Source: CAWBLP01 sp963721065 | GTDB lineage: Bacteria > Pseudomonadota > Alphaproteobacteria > Acetobacterales > Acetobacteraceae | Direction: 5' to 3' | Assembly (NCBI GenBank): GCA_963721065.1 | Contig: CAVRHO010000002.1 | Location: forward strand, 434,001 to 498,000 | DNA: 64,000 nt | Part shown: piece after piece, positions 51,630 through 61,216 of the stretch | Numbering within the stretch: the first letter of the stretch is position 1 | Layout: each line of letters begins with the position of its first letter | Notes under the pieces: model-generated | What the model saw: only the letters and a program-made list of their open reading frames with translations | What the model was told of the DNA's origin: nothing | Databases searched by the model: none | Program-made: the position numbers and the translations under genes

Positions 51630-52078
51630 GGGTACATGCGTGCCAAGGCACGTCGCGTCGGGTCAAGCTTTTCGGTAGCGCACCATCGCTTCTGAACGCG
51701 ATTGGGTCGCGTTCAGAACAGGCTGGCGGGGTGGGGGTGCAATTCTGGACAGGTGTGCGTGTCGTATCGCAACCGACGACACGGATCGAGCGTGACCACT
51801 GTCGTCACCTGTTCTGCAACCATCCGGGCGGAGAGCCGACGCTCTCCTGCGCATGTGGTGGAGGGGCCTTTGCCGCTGCGGTCGGCGGCATGCTGGCGGA
51901 CCTGGGCCAAAGCACGGGGTGGGGTTGGGTTACGCCGAACTCCTAACGCAACTCCTGCCGTTCCTCCCACGCGAGGAACTGCTGCGCCGTCATCGGTTTG
52001 CGCAGGCCACGTTCATACGCGGCAATACAGGCGCAGGCCGGGCTTCCGGCGAACCCAAATGGGGCGGCGGCGTCCCCG
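51630..52078. other. Intergenic region with no recognised gene
   Basis: 450 bases upstream of the SH3 gene and downstream of rdgB. Nothing with a family match on either strand. Confidence 0.4.
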
Positions 52079-52684
52079 TCACGCCTGGTCGAAGCAGGCC
52101 GCGATCAACTGGGCGAAGGCGCGGGCGCGGTGGCTGACCGCGTGCTTTTCCGCCGGCTGCGTCTCGCCGAAGGTCTGCGTGCGGCCGGCCGGCAGGAAGA
52201 TCGGGTCGTAGCCGAAGCCCAGTTCCCCGCGCGGCGGCCAGACCACCGTGCCATCGACACGGCCGAGGAATGTCTCGGTATGGCCGTCCGGCCAGCCCAG
52301 GCACAGCGCGGCGATGAACCAGGCGCGGCGGTCCTCGGCCTCGCCGATCTCGCGGTTCACCCGCGCCATCGCCGGGCCGAAATCCTTGCCTGGCCCCGCC
52401 CAGCGTGCCGAGAACACCCCGGGCGCGCCGCCCAGCGCGGCGACGCAGAAGCCGGAATCGTCGGACAGCGCCGGCAGACCGCTGGCCCGCGCCGCCGCCA
52501 GCGCCTTGATCCGTGCGTTGCCGGCGAAATCCGGGGCGTCCTCCGGCGGTTCGGGCAGGCCCAGGGCGCCGGCGGACACCACCTCGATGCCGTGGGGGCG
52601 CAGCAGGTCCTCGATCTCCCGCACCTTGCCGGGGTTGTGGCTGGCCAGCACCAGCCGTGTGCCGCGGGCCAGCTTGCGTGCCAT
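52079..52684 (-). CDS. rdgB: Non-canonical purine NTP pyrophosphatase (XTP/dITP)
   Basis: 201 residues. Signature LVLASHNPGKVREIEDLL at the N-terminus, ALSDDSGFCVAALGGAPGVF (catalytic Asp) and GELGFGYDPIFLPAG, then AEKHAVSHRARA. It removes dITP and XTP from the nucleotide pool. The start overlaps the rph stop by one base; rph-rdgB pairing is common. Confidence 0.95.
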   Translation of the reverse strand: MARKLARGTRLVLASHNPGKVREIEDLLRPHGIEVVSAGALGLPEPPEDAPDFAGNARIKALAAARASGLPALSDDSGFCVAALGGAPGVFSARWAGPGKDFGPAMARVNREIGEAEDRRAWFIAALCLGWPDGHTETFLGRVDGTVVWPPRGELGFGYDPIFLPAGRTQTFGETQPAEKHAVSHRARAFAQLIAACFDQA

Positions 52685-53400
52685 CAGCCGGCCAGCGCCT
52701 GGCGCTGCAGCGCGAACAGCTCGGTGGTGCCCTTGCGGGCCAGGCCGAGCAGGGAGAGGAACTGCGGCTCGGTGAAGGCGGTGCGTTCGGCGGTGGCCTG
52801 GATTTCCACCAGGCCGCCGGTGTCGGTCAGCACGAAATTGGCGTCGGCCTCGGCGCCGGAGTCCTCGGCATAGTCCAGGTCCAGCACCGGCTCGCCTTCC
52901 GCGATGCCGCAGGACACCGCGGCGACCTGGCCGATCAGCGGGGACTTGGCGATCACGTTCATGGTCTGCAGGTGCCGGAAGGCCAGGGCCAGGGCGACAT
53001 AGGCGCCGGTGATGGCGGCGCAGCGGGTGCCGCCATCGGCGTTCAGCACGTCGCAGTCCAGCGTGATGCTCATTTCCCCCATGGCGGCGCGGTCCACCAC
53101 GGCGCGCAGGGACCGGCCGATCAGGCGCTGGATTTCCTGGGTGCGGCCGGACTGCTTGCCGCGCGCGGCCTCCCGGTCGCCGCGGGTGTGGGTGGCGCGG
53201 GGCAGCATGCCGTATTCCGCGGTGACCCAGCCCAGGCCGCTGCCGCGCAGGAAGGGGGGCACGCGGGTTTCGACGCTGGCGGCGCACAGCACCTCGGTGT
53301 TGCCCATGCGGATCAGGCAGGAGCCTTCGGCGTGGCGGGCGAAGCCGGGGGTGAGCGTGACGCTGCGCAAAGCGTCGGCGGCGCGGCCGGATGGGCGCAT
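52684..53400 (-). CDS. rph: Ribonuclease PH
   Basis: 238 residues from ATG 53400 with GGAGAT upstream; the length matches the family exactly. MRPSGRAADALRSVTLTPGF, GRTQEIQRLIGRSLRAVVDR (phosphate-binding Arg) and LDCDVLNADGGTRCAAITGA are all standard. It trims tRNA 3' ends phosphorolytically. First gene of the rph-rdgB pair. Confidence 0.95.
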   Translation of the reverse strand: MRPSGRAADALRSVTLTPGFARHAEGSCLIRMGNTEVLCAASVETRVPPFLRGSGLGWVTAEYGMLPRATHTRGDREAARGKQSGRTQEIQRLIGRSLRAVVDRAAMGEMSITLDCDVLNADGGTRCAAITGAYVALALAFRHLQTMNVIAKSPLIGQVAAVSCGIAEGEPVLDLDYAEDSGAEADANFVLTDTGGLVEIQATAERTAFTEPQFLSLLGLARKGTTELFALQRQALAG

Positions 53401-53536
53401 GGGCGGTCGATCTCCGTTGGGAAGGGGGCGGACCATAGACGCTGGGCGGGGAGGGGGAAAGGCGGGGCGCGCGCGGGTTCCTTGTTGCAGGCGGGGCCAT
53501 GCTGGCGGGGCCGGTGTGGGACGCGGCAAAGCAGGA

Positions 53537-53658
53537 TTTCAACACGGAGGAAGAACGAGGGGCACGGAGGGCCACGGAGCCGGTGGTTGCACGACGGCCG
53601 TGGTGCCATCACCAACTCCGTGGCCCTTTGTGGTCCTCGTTCTTCCTCCGTGTTGAAA
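53537..53658. repeat. Long interrupted palindrome, REP-like
   Basis: Arms 53537-53560 and 53635-53658 (TTTCAACACGGAGGAAGAAC...) are perfect 24-bp inverted repeats; inner segments GGAGGGCCACGGAG and CTCCGTGGCCCTTTG pair as well, so the whole 122 bases can fold into one long hairpin. The CACGGAGG-type wording resembles dispersed REP-like elements of proteobacteria. It lies between rph and the TPR gene. Confidence 0.7.
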
Positions 53659-53861
53659 GCTTACCGTACTTGCCTGCCCCTCCGGCGGCCGGGTCTTGGC
53701 GATGCCGGTGGTGCACGGATGCACCGCTTCGCGCTGCCAGCGCCCGATGCGGGATTGGGCGAGACGCGACCCGTCGGCCTCGCCCACGTCCAAGCCCTGG
53801 ACTGGATGACGGCTCCGACCGGTCGCCACGCATGTCTTCGCTTCCGCGGCGCTGCCCTGTT

Positions 53862-56381
53862 TCACACCGCCGGTTGGCCTGACTGCCGCAGCGTGTTCAG
53901 CGCCGCTTCGATCGCGCCGATCCGCTGTTCGGCGATGGGCAGCCAATAGCTGTTGCCGCCTTCGCGATATATCGCGGCAGCGTTGCGCATGCAGCCCAGC
54001 GCTTCCGCCATCTGCTCCGGATCGTGCAGCCGCTCCGCCAGCACGGCCAGCGCGTTGGCCAGCGTGTGTTGCGAGAACGCCCAGTCCAGCGGCACGCGCT
54101 CGCGTGTGCGTTCCAGCAGCGCGGCGCGGTAGGCCTCGACCGCCTGCTCCAGCCGCGCGGTGCCGCTCTCGCGTTCGCCGAGCGCCTGCAACGCAGTGCC
54201 GAGGTTGTTCTGCGTCATCGCCCAGTCCAGCGGCACGCGCTCGCGTGTGCGTTCCAGCAGCGCGGCGCGGTAGGCCTCGACCGCCTGCTCCAGCCGCGCG
54301 GTGCCGCTCTCGCGTTCGCCGAGCGCCTGCAACGCATTGCCGAGGTTGTTCTGCGTCGTCGCCCAGTCCAGCGGCACGCGCTCGCGTGTGCGTTCCAGCA
54401 GCGCGGCGCGGTAGGCCTCGACCGCCTGCTCCAGCCGCGCGGTGCCGCTCTCGCGTTCGCCGAGCGTCTGCAAGCGCATTGCCGAGGTTGTTCTGCGTCA
54501 TCGCCCAGTCCAGCGGCACGCGCTCGCGTGTGCATTCCTGCAGCGCGGCGCGGTAGGCCTCGACCGCCTGCTCCAGCCGCGCGGTGCCGCTCTCGCGTTC
54601 GCCGAGCGCCCGCAACGCAGTGCCGAGGTTGTTCTGCGTCGTCGCCCAGTCCAGCGGCACGCGCTCGCGTGTGCGTTCCAGCAGCGCGGCGCGGTAGGCC
54701 TCGACCGCCTGCTCCAGCCGCGCGGTGCCGCTCTCGCGTTGCGCCGAGCGCCCACAACGCATTGCCGAGGTTGTTCTGCGTCATCGCCCAGTCCAGCGGC
54801 ACGCGCTCGCGTGTGCGTTCCAGCAGCGCGGCGCGGTAGGCGTCGACCGCCTGCTCCAGCCGCGCGGTGCCGCTCTCGCGTTCGCCGAGCGTCTGCAACG
54901 CAGTGCCGAGGTTGTTCTGCGTCATCGCCCAGTCCAGCGGCACGCGCTCGCGTGTGCATTCCAGCAGCGCGGCGCGGTAGGCCTCGACCGCCTGCTCCAG
55001 CCGCGCGGTGCCGCTCTCGCGTTCGCCGAGCGTCGCAAGCGCATTGCCGAGGTTGTTCTGCGTCGTCGCCCAGTCCAGCGGCACGCGCTCGCGTGTGTAT
55101 TCCAGCAGCGCGGCGCGGTAGGCCTCGACCGCCTGCTCCAGCCGCGCGGTGCCGCTCTCGCGTTCGCCGAGCGTCTGCAACGCATTGCCGAGCAGGATCG
55201 CGGCGGCGCCGCGTTCGTCGGCGGTCTGCGCCGTTTCCAGCATGCGCCGGGCGAGGGTTTCCGCGACTTCCAGGGAGAAGTTCAGGCCCTTTTGCTGCCC
55301 CTCCTCATACCACTGGTCCCAACGCTTCCGGAACGCCGCGGACCAGGCAGGGCGGTCGCCGCCGCCCTCGGCGACGACCAGCGCCTCGATCCGCCGCGCG
55401 ACCGCCGGGGCGTCGCGGCGCAGCGTGTCCTGTTCGATGCCGGTCTCCAGCAGCGTGACCCGGTCGCGCCGGATGCGGTCCTGCTGCTCGGCCTCGCGGC
55501 GGGCGAGGTCCGCCAGCGCGTCGTCCACCGCGCGGGCGCCCTGGTCGAATTCGCCGCGGCTGGTGGCCTCGGCGACGCGGGCCAGCACGTCGCGGATGAA
55601 GGCGTCCTCGTTCGAGGCGCGCCGGCCGCGGGTGATCTGCGCATAGGCGATGTCCACCGCGTGTTCGAGTTCGGTCAGCGCCTGGTCGAAGTTCAGCGCC
55701 TCCTCCGGCTTCAGGCGGCGGGCGAGGGCGATGATGACGCGGCGTTCCAGCCCGGCTCCCTCGGCGTTGCGCAGGAGCCCTGCCGCTCCAGCACGGCGAC
55801 AAGCTGCTCCGGCAGGCCATCGACGGTGATCTGGAGGAGCGTCGAGCCGTTCCTTCAAGTCGGTCAGCCGCTGCAGCGTCTGCGCCGCCACCGGAACCTG
55901 CATCGCCGCGGCAAACGCGGTGTCCTGCGCCAGCGCGGTCGAACGCGGAGGACAGAAGCTGCGCCAGCACCTGCGCGCCGCGCCGGTCCGGGGCGAAGAA
56001 TGCCGGTTCGGCACGGGCCAGCCCGGCTTGCAGCGTCTTCTGGATGGCGGGGAAGTCCATGTCCGCGACCACCAGCGCCCGGACCGACGGCACGCAGCCC
56101 GGCAGCACCCGGTCGAGCGCGTCGAGGATGGCGTCGGTCTCATCCACGCCGCCCCGACCGCCACCGGCCGCCCGCGTGTCGCGAAGGTGCGCCGCGATCG
56201 CGGCATTGACGCGGGTCACCGCGCCGCGCACGGGGTCAACCGGGATGTCGCCGACCGCCCGCCCGACATCCGCCGCCTTCAGCGCCAGTTCGCAAGCTGT
56301 CGCGACGGCTCCCCAGCCGGCAGCCTTTGCCCCCGCACCGGCAAGTCCGACCACGCTCAGGGCAAGTTTCTCTCCCCGCAT
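53862..56381 (-). CDS. Large TPR-repeat protein with eight 47-residue repeats (several frameshifts)
   Basis: About 840 residues if repaired. N-terminal 190 residues (AGWGAVATACELALKAADVG, ILDALDRVLPGCVPSVRALV) resemble the non-TPR head of this Rhodospirillales family; a central helical region (YAQITRGRRASNEDAFIRDV, WDQWYEEGQQKGLNFSLEVA) follows; then eight near-identical TPR-type units, consensus GERESGTARLEQAVEAYRAA plus a PLDWATTQNN link, and a C-terminal cap ending RIGAIEAALNTLRQSGQPAV. Single-base shifts near 54475, 54740, 55777, 55838 and 55939 break the frame but the coding signal resumes each time. Role unknown; probably a scaffold. Confidence 0.75.
54050..55190. repeat. Eight tandem 141-bp repeats within the TPR gene
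   Basis: The landmark CGCCTGCTCC recurs at 54141, 54282, 54423, 54565, 54706, 54848, 54989 and 55130, i.e. every 141 bases except two intervals of 142 that carry the frameshifts. Units are over 95 percent alike by eye, implying recent amplification or gene conversion. Confidence 0.9.
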
Positions 56382-56527
56382 CGCGGGCTACCATGACCCG
56401 GCCGAAGTGGTCCGGGCAAGTCGTTTCGGGACGCGACAGCCAAAAGACGGCCGCGGCTCAAAACGGCCGGGGCGGGAAAAGCCACAAGCCGCGCCCGAAG
56501 CGACAGACGGACCCGGCGAGGCCCGCC

Positions 56528-57898
56528 TCAGGCGGCGTCTTCCCGCGGCCGAGCGACCTCGGCGATCAGGGCGCAGAGCTCGTCCACCACCTGGGCGACG
56601 GCGCCCTCGTCCTCGCCTTCCGCCATCACGCGGACCAGCGGTTCCGTGCCGCTCTCGCGGATCAGCAGGCGGCCGGCGCCGTTCAGCGTTGCATCCGCCG
56701 CCTCGATCGCCCGCTGCACCCGCGTGTCCTGCAACGGCGAGACCCCGTGGAACCGCACGTTCTTCAGGCACTGCGGCAGCGGCGTGAACATCCGGCAGAC
56801 CTCGCTGGCCGGGCGGCCCTGCTGCACCACCACCGCCAGCACCTGCAGCGCGGCCAGCAGCCCGTCGCCCGTGGTGGCGAAGTCCGACAGGATCACGTGC
56901 CCGGACTGCTCGCCGCCGACATTCATCCCGCCCTCGCGCATCCGCTCGGCCACGTAGCGGTCGCCGACGCGGGTGCGGTGCAAGGTCAGGTCCTGCTCCG
57001 CCAGGAACCGCTCCAGGCCCAGGTTCGACATCACCGTCGCCACGATGCCGTCGCCGTGCAGCTTGCCCGCCATCCGCCAGGAGCTGGCGATCAGTCCCAG
57101 GATCTGGTCGCCGTCGATCAGCTCGCCATGCTCGTCGGACAGCAGCACGCGGTCGGCGTCGCCGTCCAGCGCGATGCCCAGGTCGGCGCCGTGCTCCACC
57201 ACCTGGGCGCACAGATACTCCGGCACGGTGGACCCGCAGCCCTTGTTGATGTTGAACCCGTCCGGCGCGACCCCCAGCGGCACCACGGTGGCGCCCAGCT
57301 CCCACAGCACGGTCGGCGCCACGCGATAGGCGGCGCCGTGCGCGCAATCGACCACGATCTTCAGGTCGTCCAGCCGCAGGCCGCGCGGGAAGCTGGCCTT
57401 GGCGGCCTCGATATAGCGGCCGGCCGCATCCTCCAGCCGGTTCGCGCGGCCCAGCGCGGCCGGCGGGGCCAGGCGCTCGCCCAGCGCGCTGTCCATCATC
57501 CGCTCGATATCGTGCTCCATCGCGTCGGACAGCTTGTTGCCGTCCGGGCCGAACAGCTTGATGCCGTTGTCCTCATACGGGTTGTGCGAGGCGGAGATCA
57601 TCACGCCCAGGTCGGCGCGCAGGCTGCGGGTCAGCATGGCGATCGCCGGGGTGGGCAGCGGGCCCAGCAGCGTTACGTCCATGCCGGCGCCGATGAACCC
57701 GGCGGTGAGTGCCGGTTCCAGCATGTAGCCGGACAGCCTGGTGTCCTTGCCGATCACCACGCGGTGGCGGTGGTTGCCGCGGGTGAACAGCAGCCCCGCC
57801 GCCTGGCCCAGGCGCAGGGCCATGCCGGCCGTCATCGGGTCGCTGTTCGCGGTGCCGCGAACGCCGTCGGTGCCAAACAGGCGCCTGGCTTTGCTCAA
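56528..57898 (-). CDS. glmM: Phosphoglucosamine mutase
   Basis: 456 residues. N-terminal FGTDGVRGTAN, the phosphoserine loop GVMISASHNPYEDNGIKLFG, metal-binding GIALDGDADRVLL and the C-terminal IRESGTEPLVRVMAEG. It converts glucosamine-6-phosphate to glucosamine-1-phosphate for UDP-GlcNAc. Forty bases after folP, the common folP-glmM order. Confidence 0.97.
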   Translation of the reverse strand: MSKARRLFGTDGVRGTANSDPMTAGMALRLGQAAGLLFTRGNHRHRVVIGKDTRLSGYMLEPALTAGFIGAGMDVTLLGPLPTPAIAMLTRSLRADLGVMISASHNPYEDNGIKLFGPDGNKLSDAMEHDIERMMDSALGERLAPPAALGRANRLEDAAGRYIEAAKASFPRGLRLDDLKIVVDCAHGAAYRVAPTVLWELGATVVPLGVAPDGFNINKGCGSTVPEYLCAQVVEHGADLGIALDGDADRVLLSDEHGELIDGDQILGLIASSWRMAGKLHGDGIVATVMSNLGLERFLAEQDLTLHRTRVGDRYVAERMREGGMNVGGEQSGHVILSDFATTGDGLLAALQVLAVVVQQGRPASEVCRMFTPLPQCLKNVRFHGVSPLQDTRVQRAIEAADATLNGAGRLLIRESGTEPLVRVMAEGEDEGAVAQVVDELCALIAEVARPREDAA

Positions 57899-57939
57899 GG
57901 TCCGTCTCCGTCAGCCTGGCTGTTTGTTGCGTGCATCGT

Positions 57940-58857
57940 CTAACCCGGTGCAACCGATCCGGGAAGCGAAACCTGCCCGCCGCCGCCCAGCGCCTGCCAG
58001 ACGCGGATCGCCTGTGCGGTGGCCGCCACATCGTGCACCCGCAGGATGTGCGCGCCCCGCGCCAGGGCGAACAGGCCGGCGGCCAGCGAGGCGGGCAGCC
58101 GGCGTTGCGGGTCGGCCACGCCGGCGATGCGGCCCAGGAAGGATTTGCGGGAGACCCCCACCAGAATCGGTCGCTCCAGCACGCCAAGGTCCGGCAGGCG
58201 GCGGAGCAGGTCCACGGAGTGGTTGGCCAGCTTGGCGAAGCCGATGCCGGGATCGATGGCAATGGCGTCGCGGGCGATGCCGGCACGCTCCGCCGCCGCG
58301 ATGCGGGCGCCGAGTTCGGCGGCGACCTCCGCGGCGATGTCGGTGTAGCGGGCGTGGGCGTTCATCGTGGCCGGCGTGCCGCGCATGTGCATCAGCACCA
58401 CCGGGCAGCCGTGGCGTGCCACCACCGCGGCCGCGGCCGGGTCATGCGCCAGGGCGGTCACGTCGTTGACGATCGCGGCACCGGCCTCCAGCGCCGCCTG
58501 CATCGTCGCGGCGTTGCGGGTGTCGATCGAGACGCGCACCCCGGCGGCGGCCAGCGCGCGGACCACCGGCAGCACGCGGGCCTGTTCCTGGTCCGGCGAG
58601 ACGGGCGCCGCGCCGGGCCGTGTGCTTTCGCCGCCGATATCGACGATGTCGGCACCCTCGGCCACCATGGCCAGGCCGGCGGCGACGGCCGCGTCCGGAT
58701 CGGGATAGGTGCCGCCGTCGCTGAAACTGTCCGGCGTGACGTTGAGGATCGCCATCACCCGGGGGGTGTCGAGCTGGAGCCCGGCCCAGGTGAGGACCGG
58801 CCGCGCGCCTGTTTCAGGTCGGTCCTGGGGACGGGAGTGCTGCTGCTGGTCTGTCAT
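57940..58857 (-). CDS. folP: Dihydropteroate synthase
   Basis: 305 residues from ATG 58857, chosen over an ATG 11 codons earlier that lies in the repeat region. RVMAILNVTPDSFSDGGTYP, VDIGGESTRPGA, IVNDVTALAHD, MHMRGTPATMN, DPGIGFAK and VGVSRKSFLGRI are all present. It condenses p-aminobenzoate with dihydropterin pyrophosphate; target of sulfonamides. Confidence 0.95.
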   Translation of the reverse strand: MTDQQQHSRPQDRPETGARPVLTWAGLQLDTPRVMAILNVTPDSFSDGGTYPDPDAAVAAGLAMVAEGADIVDIGGESTRPGAAPVSPDQEQARVLPVVRALAAAGVRVSIDTRNAATMQAALEAGAAIVNDVTALAHDPAAAAVVARHGCPVVLMHMRGTPATMNAHARYTDIAAEVAAELGARIAAAERAGIARDAIAIDPGIGFAKLANHSVDLLRRLPDLGVLERPILVGVSRKSFLGRIAGVADPQRRLPASLAAGLFALARGAHILRVHDVAATAQAIRVWQALGGGGQVSLPGSVAPG

Positions 58858-58929
58858 ACGGTGCCCGGGCTCTGACCCGGGCTCGGCCATCCAGCGTCAC
58901 GGCCTGCGTGCCCGCCGCCCGTGCCCGTT

Positions 58930-59040
58930 GGTCATGGCCGGGCCTGACCCGGCCATCCGCCCCCGGACGATCGGGTCGCAGCGGGTGCGGCGGCGCCCGA
59001 CTATCCCGGGTGGATGGCCGGGTCAGGCCCGGCCATGACC
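58930..59040. repeat. Inverted pair of REP-like palindromes
   Basis: The 29-bp segment at 58930-58958 (GGTCATGGCCGGGCCTGACC...) is repeated exactly as its reverse complement at 59012-59040. Each arm is itself a near-palindrome (ATGGCCGGG-CCTGA-CCCGGCCAT). This is the layout of a BIME-like REP pair. A further hairpin GCCCGGG-CTCTGA-CCCGGGC is at about 58868-58888. Confidence 0.8.
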
Positions 59041-59236
59041 CGCGGCAGAGGATCCTCGCCGGCCACGACGCTGAACGCTCGACCTCGGGTCGAAACGCTG
59101 TTCCACGTCCTATATCCCCAAACACCGGAGACCGCGACGGCACCAACCGCCGCGCTGGGCCGGGCGGCTCCCGTCAGCGTCGGCTCCCGGCAAGACTTCC
59201 CGGCCGCATCCAGCGCAAGGGAGGCGACGGCGGAAG

Positions 59237-59575
59237 ATGCTGGCTGCAGGCGTGCGGATGACGTTAAGCAGCGACGTGCCTACGTTGATAGCTTCCTGGG
59301 AGGTCGCCATGGCCAGGCTGCGAGCGGAGATGGACAGGTCAGACATGACGAAGGCCGCTGCATCGGCTGCGGTCCTGTTCGTCAGGGCGACCGAGCCGGC
59401 GCCGGCACCAGCCGCACCGCCCGGCGGACCAACAATCCTGACCGCGAAGCTCGATGCCCGCTGCTGGGCGTTGTGGGACTTCCGCATGCAGCAGGAGCGG
59501 CAGGCCGGGAAATGCGTCACGTGTCGGGATGGGATGGTTGACGCCTTGGACAAGCTGCTGGGCAGGGCCGCATGA
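59237..59575 (+). CDS. Hypothetical protein in an accessory patch
   Basis: 112 residues with a natural composition: LIASWEVAMARLRAEMDRSD, a Pro/Ala linker and LDARCWALWDFRMQQERQAG-KCVTCRDG. The CVTC pair could bind metal. No family recognised and no strong ribosome site. Confidence 0.4.
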   Translation: MLAAGVRMTLSSDVPTLIASWEVAMARLRAEMDRSDMTKAAASAAVLFVRATEPAPAPAAPPGGPTILTAKLDARCWALWDFRMQQERQAGKCVTCRDGMVDALDKLLGRAA

Positions 59576-59928
59576 GCGATCTGTATGACGCCAGCTCATA
59601 GCCCACGGCGAGGAAATCGGGAATTTGCCGAGCCTCATAGAGGCTGGTGTATCGGAAGCGCGGCGCCAAACGGAAGCTGCTGGGCTGCCGGTGCCTGCAG
59701 AGGCTTACGTCTATCTTTTCGGACGCAGAGATGACGGATCCCGCTTTTTGGTCGGCGCGCGAGCCAACCGGAATCCCAGCAACACATAAGCTGTCGATAA
59801 CTCCCTGTCGCCATGCCAGAGACGATCGACGGTCAGCTGTCGGTGCCGGAAATCTGCCCGGCCACGCTGGACGAGCTGCTGAGCGAGTCACTGGCCGAGG
59901 CCAAGAAACGAGGTTTTTGAACTCGTTC
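59576..59928. other. Accessory intergenic stretch with a possible 35-codon ORF
   Basis: More AT-rich than its surroundings. One small frame at 59813-59920 (+) gives METIDGQLSVPE-like text: PETIDGQLSVPEICPATLDE then LLSESLAEAKKRGF. It has no ribosome site, so it may be a fragment of a lost gene. Confidence 0.3.
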
Positions 59929-60588
59929 TTACGGAGGATGGTTACCCAGAACTTTCTTGATAACAGCGGCGAGTAAGTACCTAGCTTCGGGAAGCGGCGT
60001 CGGCCTGTCCGGAGGGCGATGTCGTTTTCCGCCGTGACGATGGGAGTTTGCAGTTTGCTTCATGTCCTTGAACGCCTGCCCAGATCCACGTAGCAGCTTT
60101 TGCAGCTCCCTTTCGCCGCCGACGAGGTCCTCTGCTTTCTCAATGGCCTTGAAGAGGTCGAACCAATTATCTGCTCGCCCGGCGAAGGTCAGCATATCAG
60201 CAACATCGTCGTTCGCCTTGGCAACCCCGACCCATTTCTGTGGAGCTGATCGCTGGGGAGGAGGTGGTGAGATGAGGTTTCCGCTTGGATCCCGAACTTC
60301 GACAGAGAGGGACGCCGTGGCTCGTGCCCGCTCGTGAGCCTCTGCAAAGAAGAAGAATTGGACTCGCCCCGCGTCATCTATCCTGGCGATGCTGTCGAGC
60401 TTCACGGGTTCGGCATCATTCGACCAGGAGAAGATCGCGCCGTTCAGCTCCGCTATCAGCTCGATAGCGCGACTTTGAACATCTGTCGCGCTTTGTAGTT
60501 GGTCGAAATCTGAGCTGCGCAGTGCCCAGACGGAGTTGCCGTCGCGAGGAATTTGCTCGCAGAAGGGGTCGAACGGCGGATGCAACAA
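59929..60588 (-). CDS. Hypothetical protein (start uncertain)
   Basis: About 219 residues; the only in-frame starts are TTG at 60588/60585 next to GGAAGGAG, so the start is uncertain. Natural composition: FDQLQSATDVQSRAIELIAE, LDSIARIDDAGRVQFFFFAE, WFDLFKAIEKAEDLVGGERE, and a basic end HRHGGKRHRPPDRPTPLPEA-RYLLAAVIKKVL. Proteins of this type occur as scattered accessory genes of unknown function. Lower GC than neighbours suggests transfer. Confidence 0.55.
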   Translation of the reverse strand: MLHPPFDPFCEQIPRDGNSVWALRSSDFDQLQSATDVQSRAIELIAELNGAIFSWSNDAEPVKLDSIARIDDAGRVQFFFFAEAHERARATASLSVEVRDPSGNLISPPPPQRSAPQKWVGVAKANDDVADMLTFAGRADNWFDLFKAIEKAEDLVGGERELQKLLRGSGQAFKDMKQTANSHRHGGKRHRPPDRPTPLPEARYLLAAVIKKVLGNHPP

Positions 60589-60790
60589 CTCCTTCCAACG
60601 ACCTTCATTCCGCCACCCAGCGAAACACGAGCCTTGTTGCAGTGCCGAAGGACGCCAGGGTGCCGCTGGACTACCTGCTGCGCGCCGCCATCCACCGCGC
60701 CGGCCCTGTCCCCACCGCCCGCCGACGTCACCAGTTGATCGCGCCGCCGCCGGTTGACAGCACCGCCCGCCGGGCTGCCAATCTGGCCCC

Positions 60791-61216
60791 ATGCTGAAGG
60801 GCATCGATCCCCTCCTGACGCCGGACCTGCTGCACGCGCTCGCCAGCATGGGCCATGGCGACCGCATCGCCATCGTCGATGCGAACTTCCCGGCCGCCAG
60901 CCACGCCCGCCGGCTGATCACGCTGCCCGCCGCCACCGCCCCGGCCGCGCTGGACGCGGTGCTCAGCCTGCTGCCGATCGACGATTTCGAGCCGGACCCG
61001 GTCGCGGTGATGCAGGTGGTGAACGACCCCGCCGCCGTGCCCGACGTGGTGGGCGACTTCGCCCACGTCCTCCGCCGCCACAACGCGCCCCAGCCCACCG
61101 CGATGGAACGCCACGCCTTCTACGCCGCCGCCGCGACCGCCTTCGCCCTGGTGCAGACCGGCGAGCGCCGCTTCTACGGCAACATCCTGCTGACCAAGGG
61201 CGTGGTGCCCCCATGA
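60791..61216 (+). CDS. RbsD/FucU-family mutarotase
   Basis: 141 residues. MLKGIDPLLTPDLLHALASM-GHGDRIAIVDANFP with the catalytic His in MGHGD, and the C-terminal GERRFYGNILLTKGVV. It interconverts sugar anomers, probably L-fucose by context: the following gene overlaps by 4 bases and encodes a fuconolactonase-like amidohydrolase. Confidence 0.92.
   Translation: MLKGIDPLLTPDLLHALASMGHGDRIAIVDANFPAASHARRLITLPAATAPAALDAVLSLLPIDDFEPDPVAVMQVVNDPAAVPDVVGDFAHVLRRHNAPQPTAMERHAFYAAAATAFALVQTGERRFYGNILLTKGVVPP

Noticed and set aside
54050..55190. CRISPR-like periodic repeats
   Set aside because: The 141-bp units are fully coding TPR repeats without spacers; no cas genes anywhere in the window.
59110..59553. 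147-codon minus-strand frame
   Set aside because: Less protein-like than the plus-strand frame at 59237 and without any motif.
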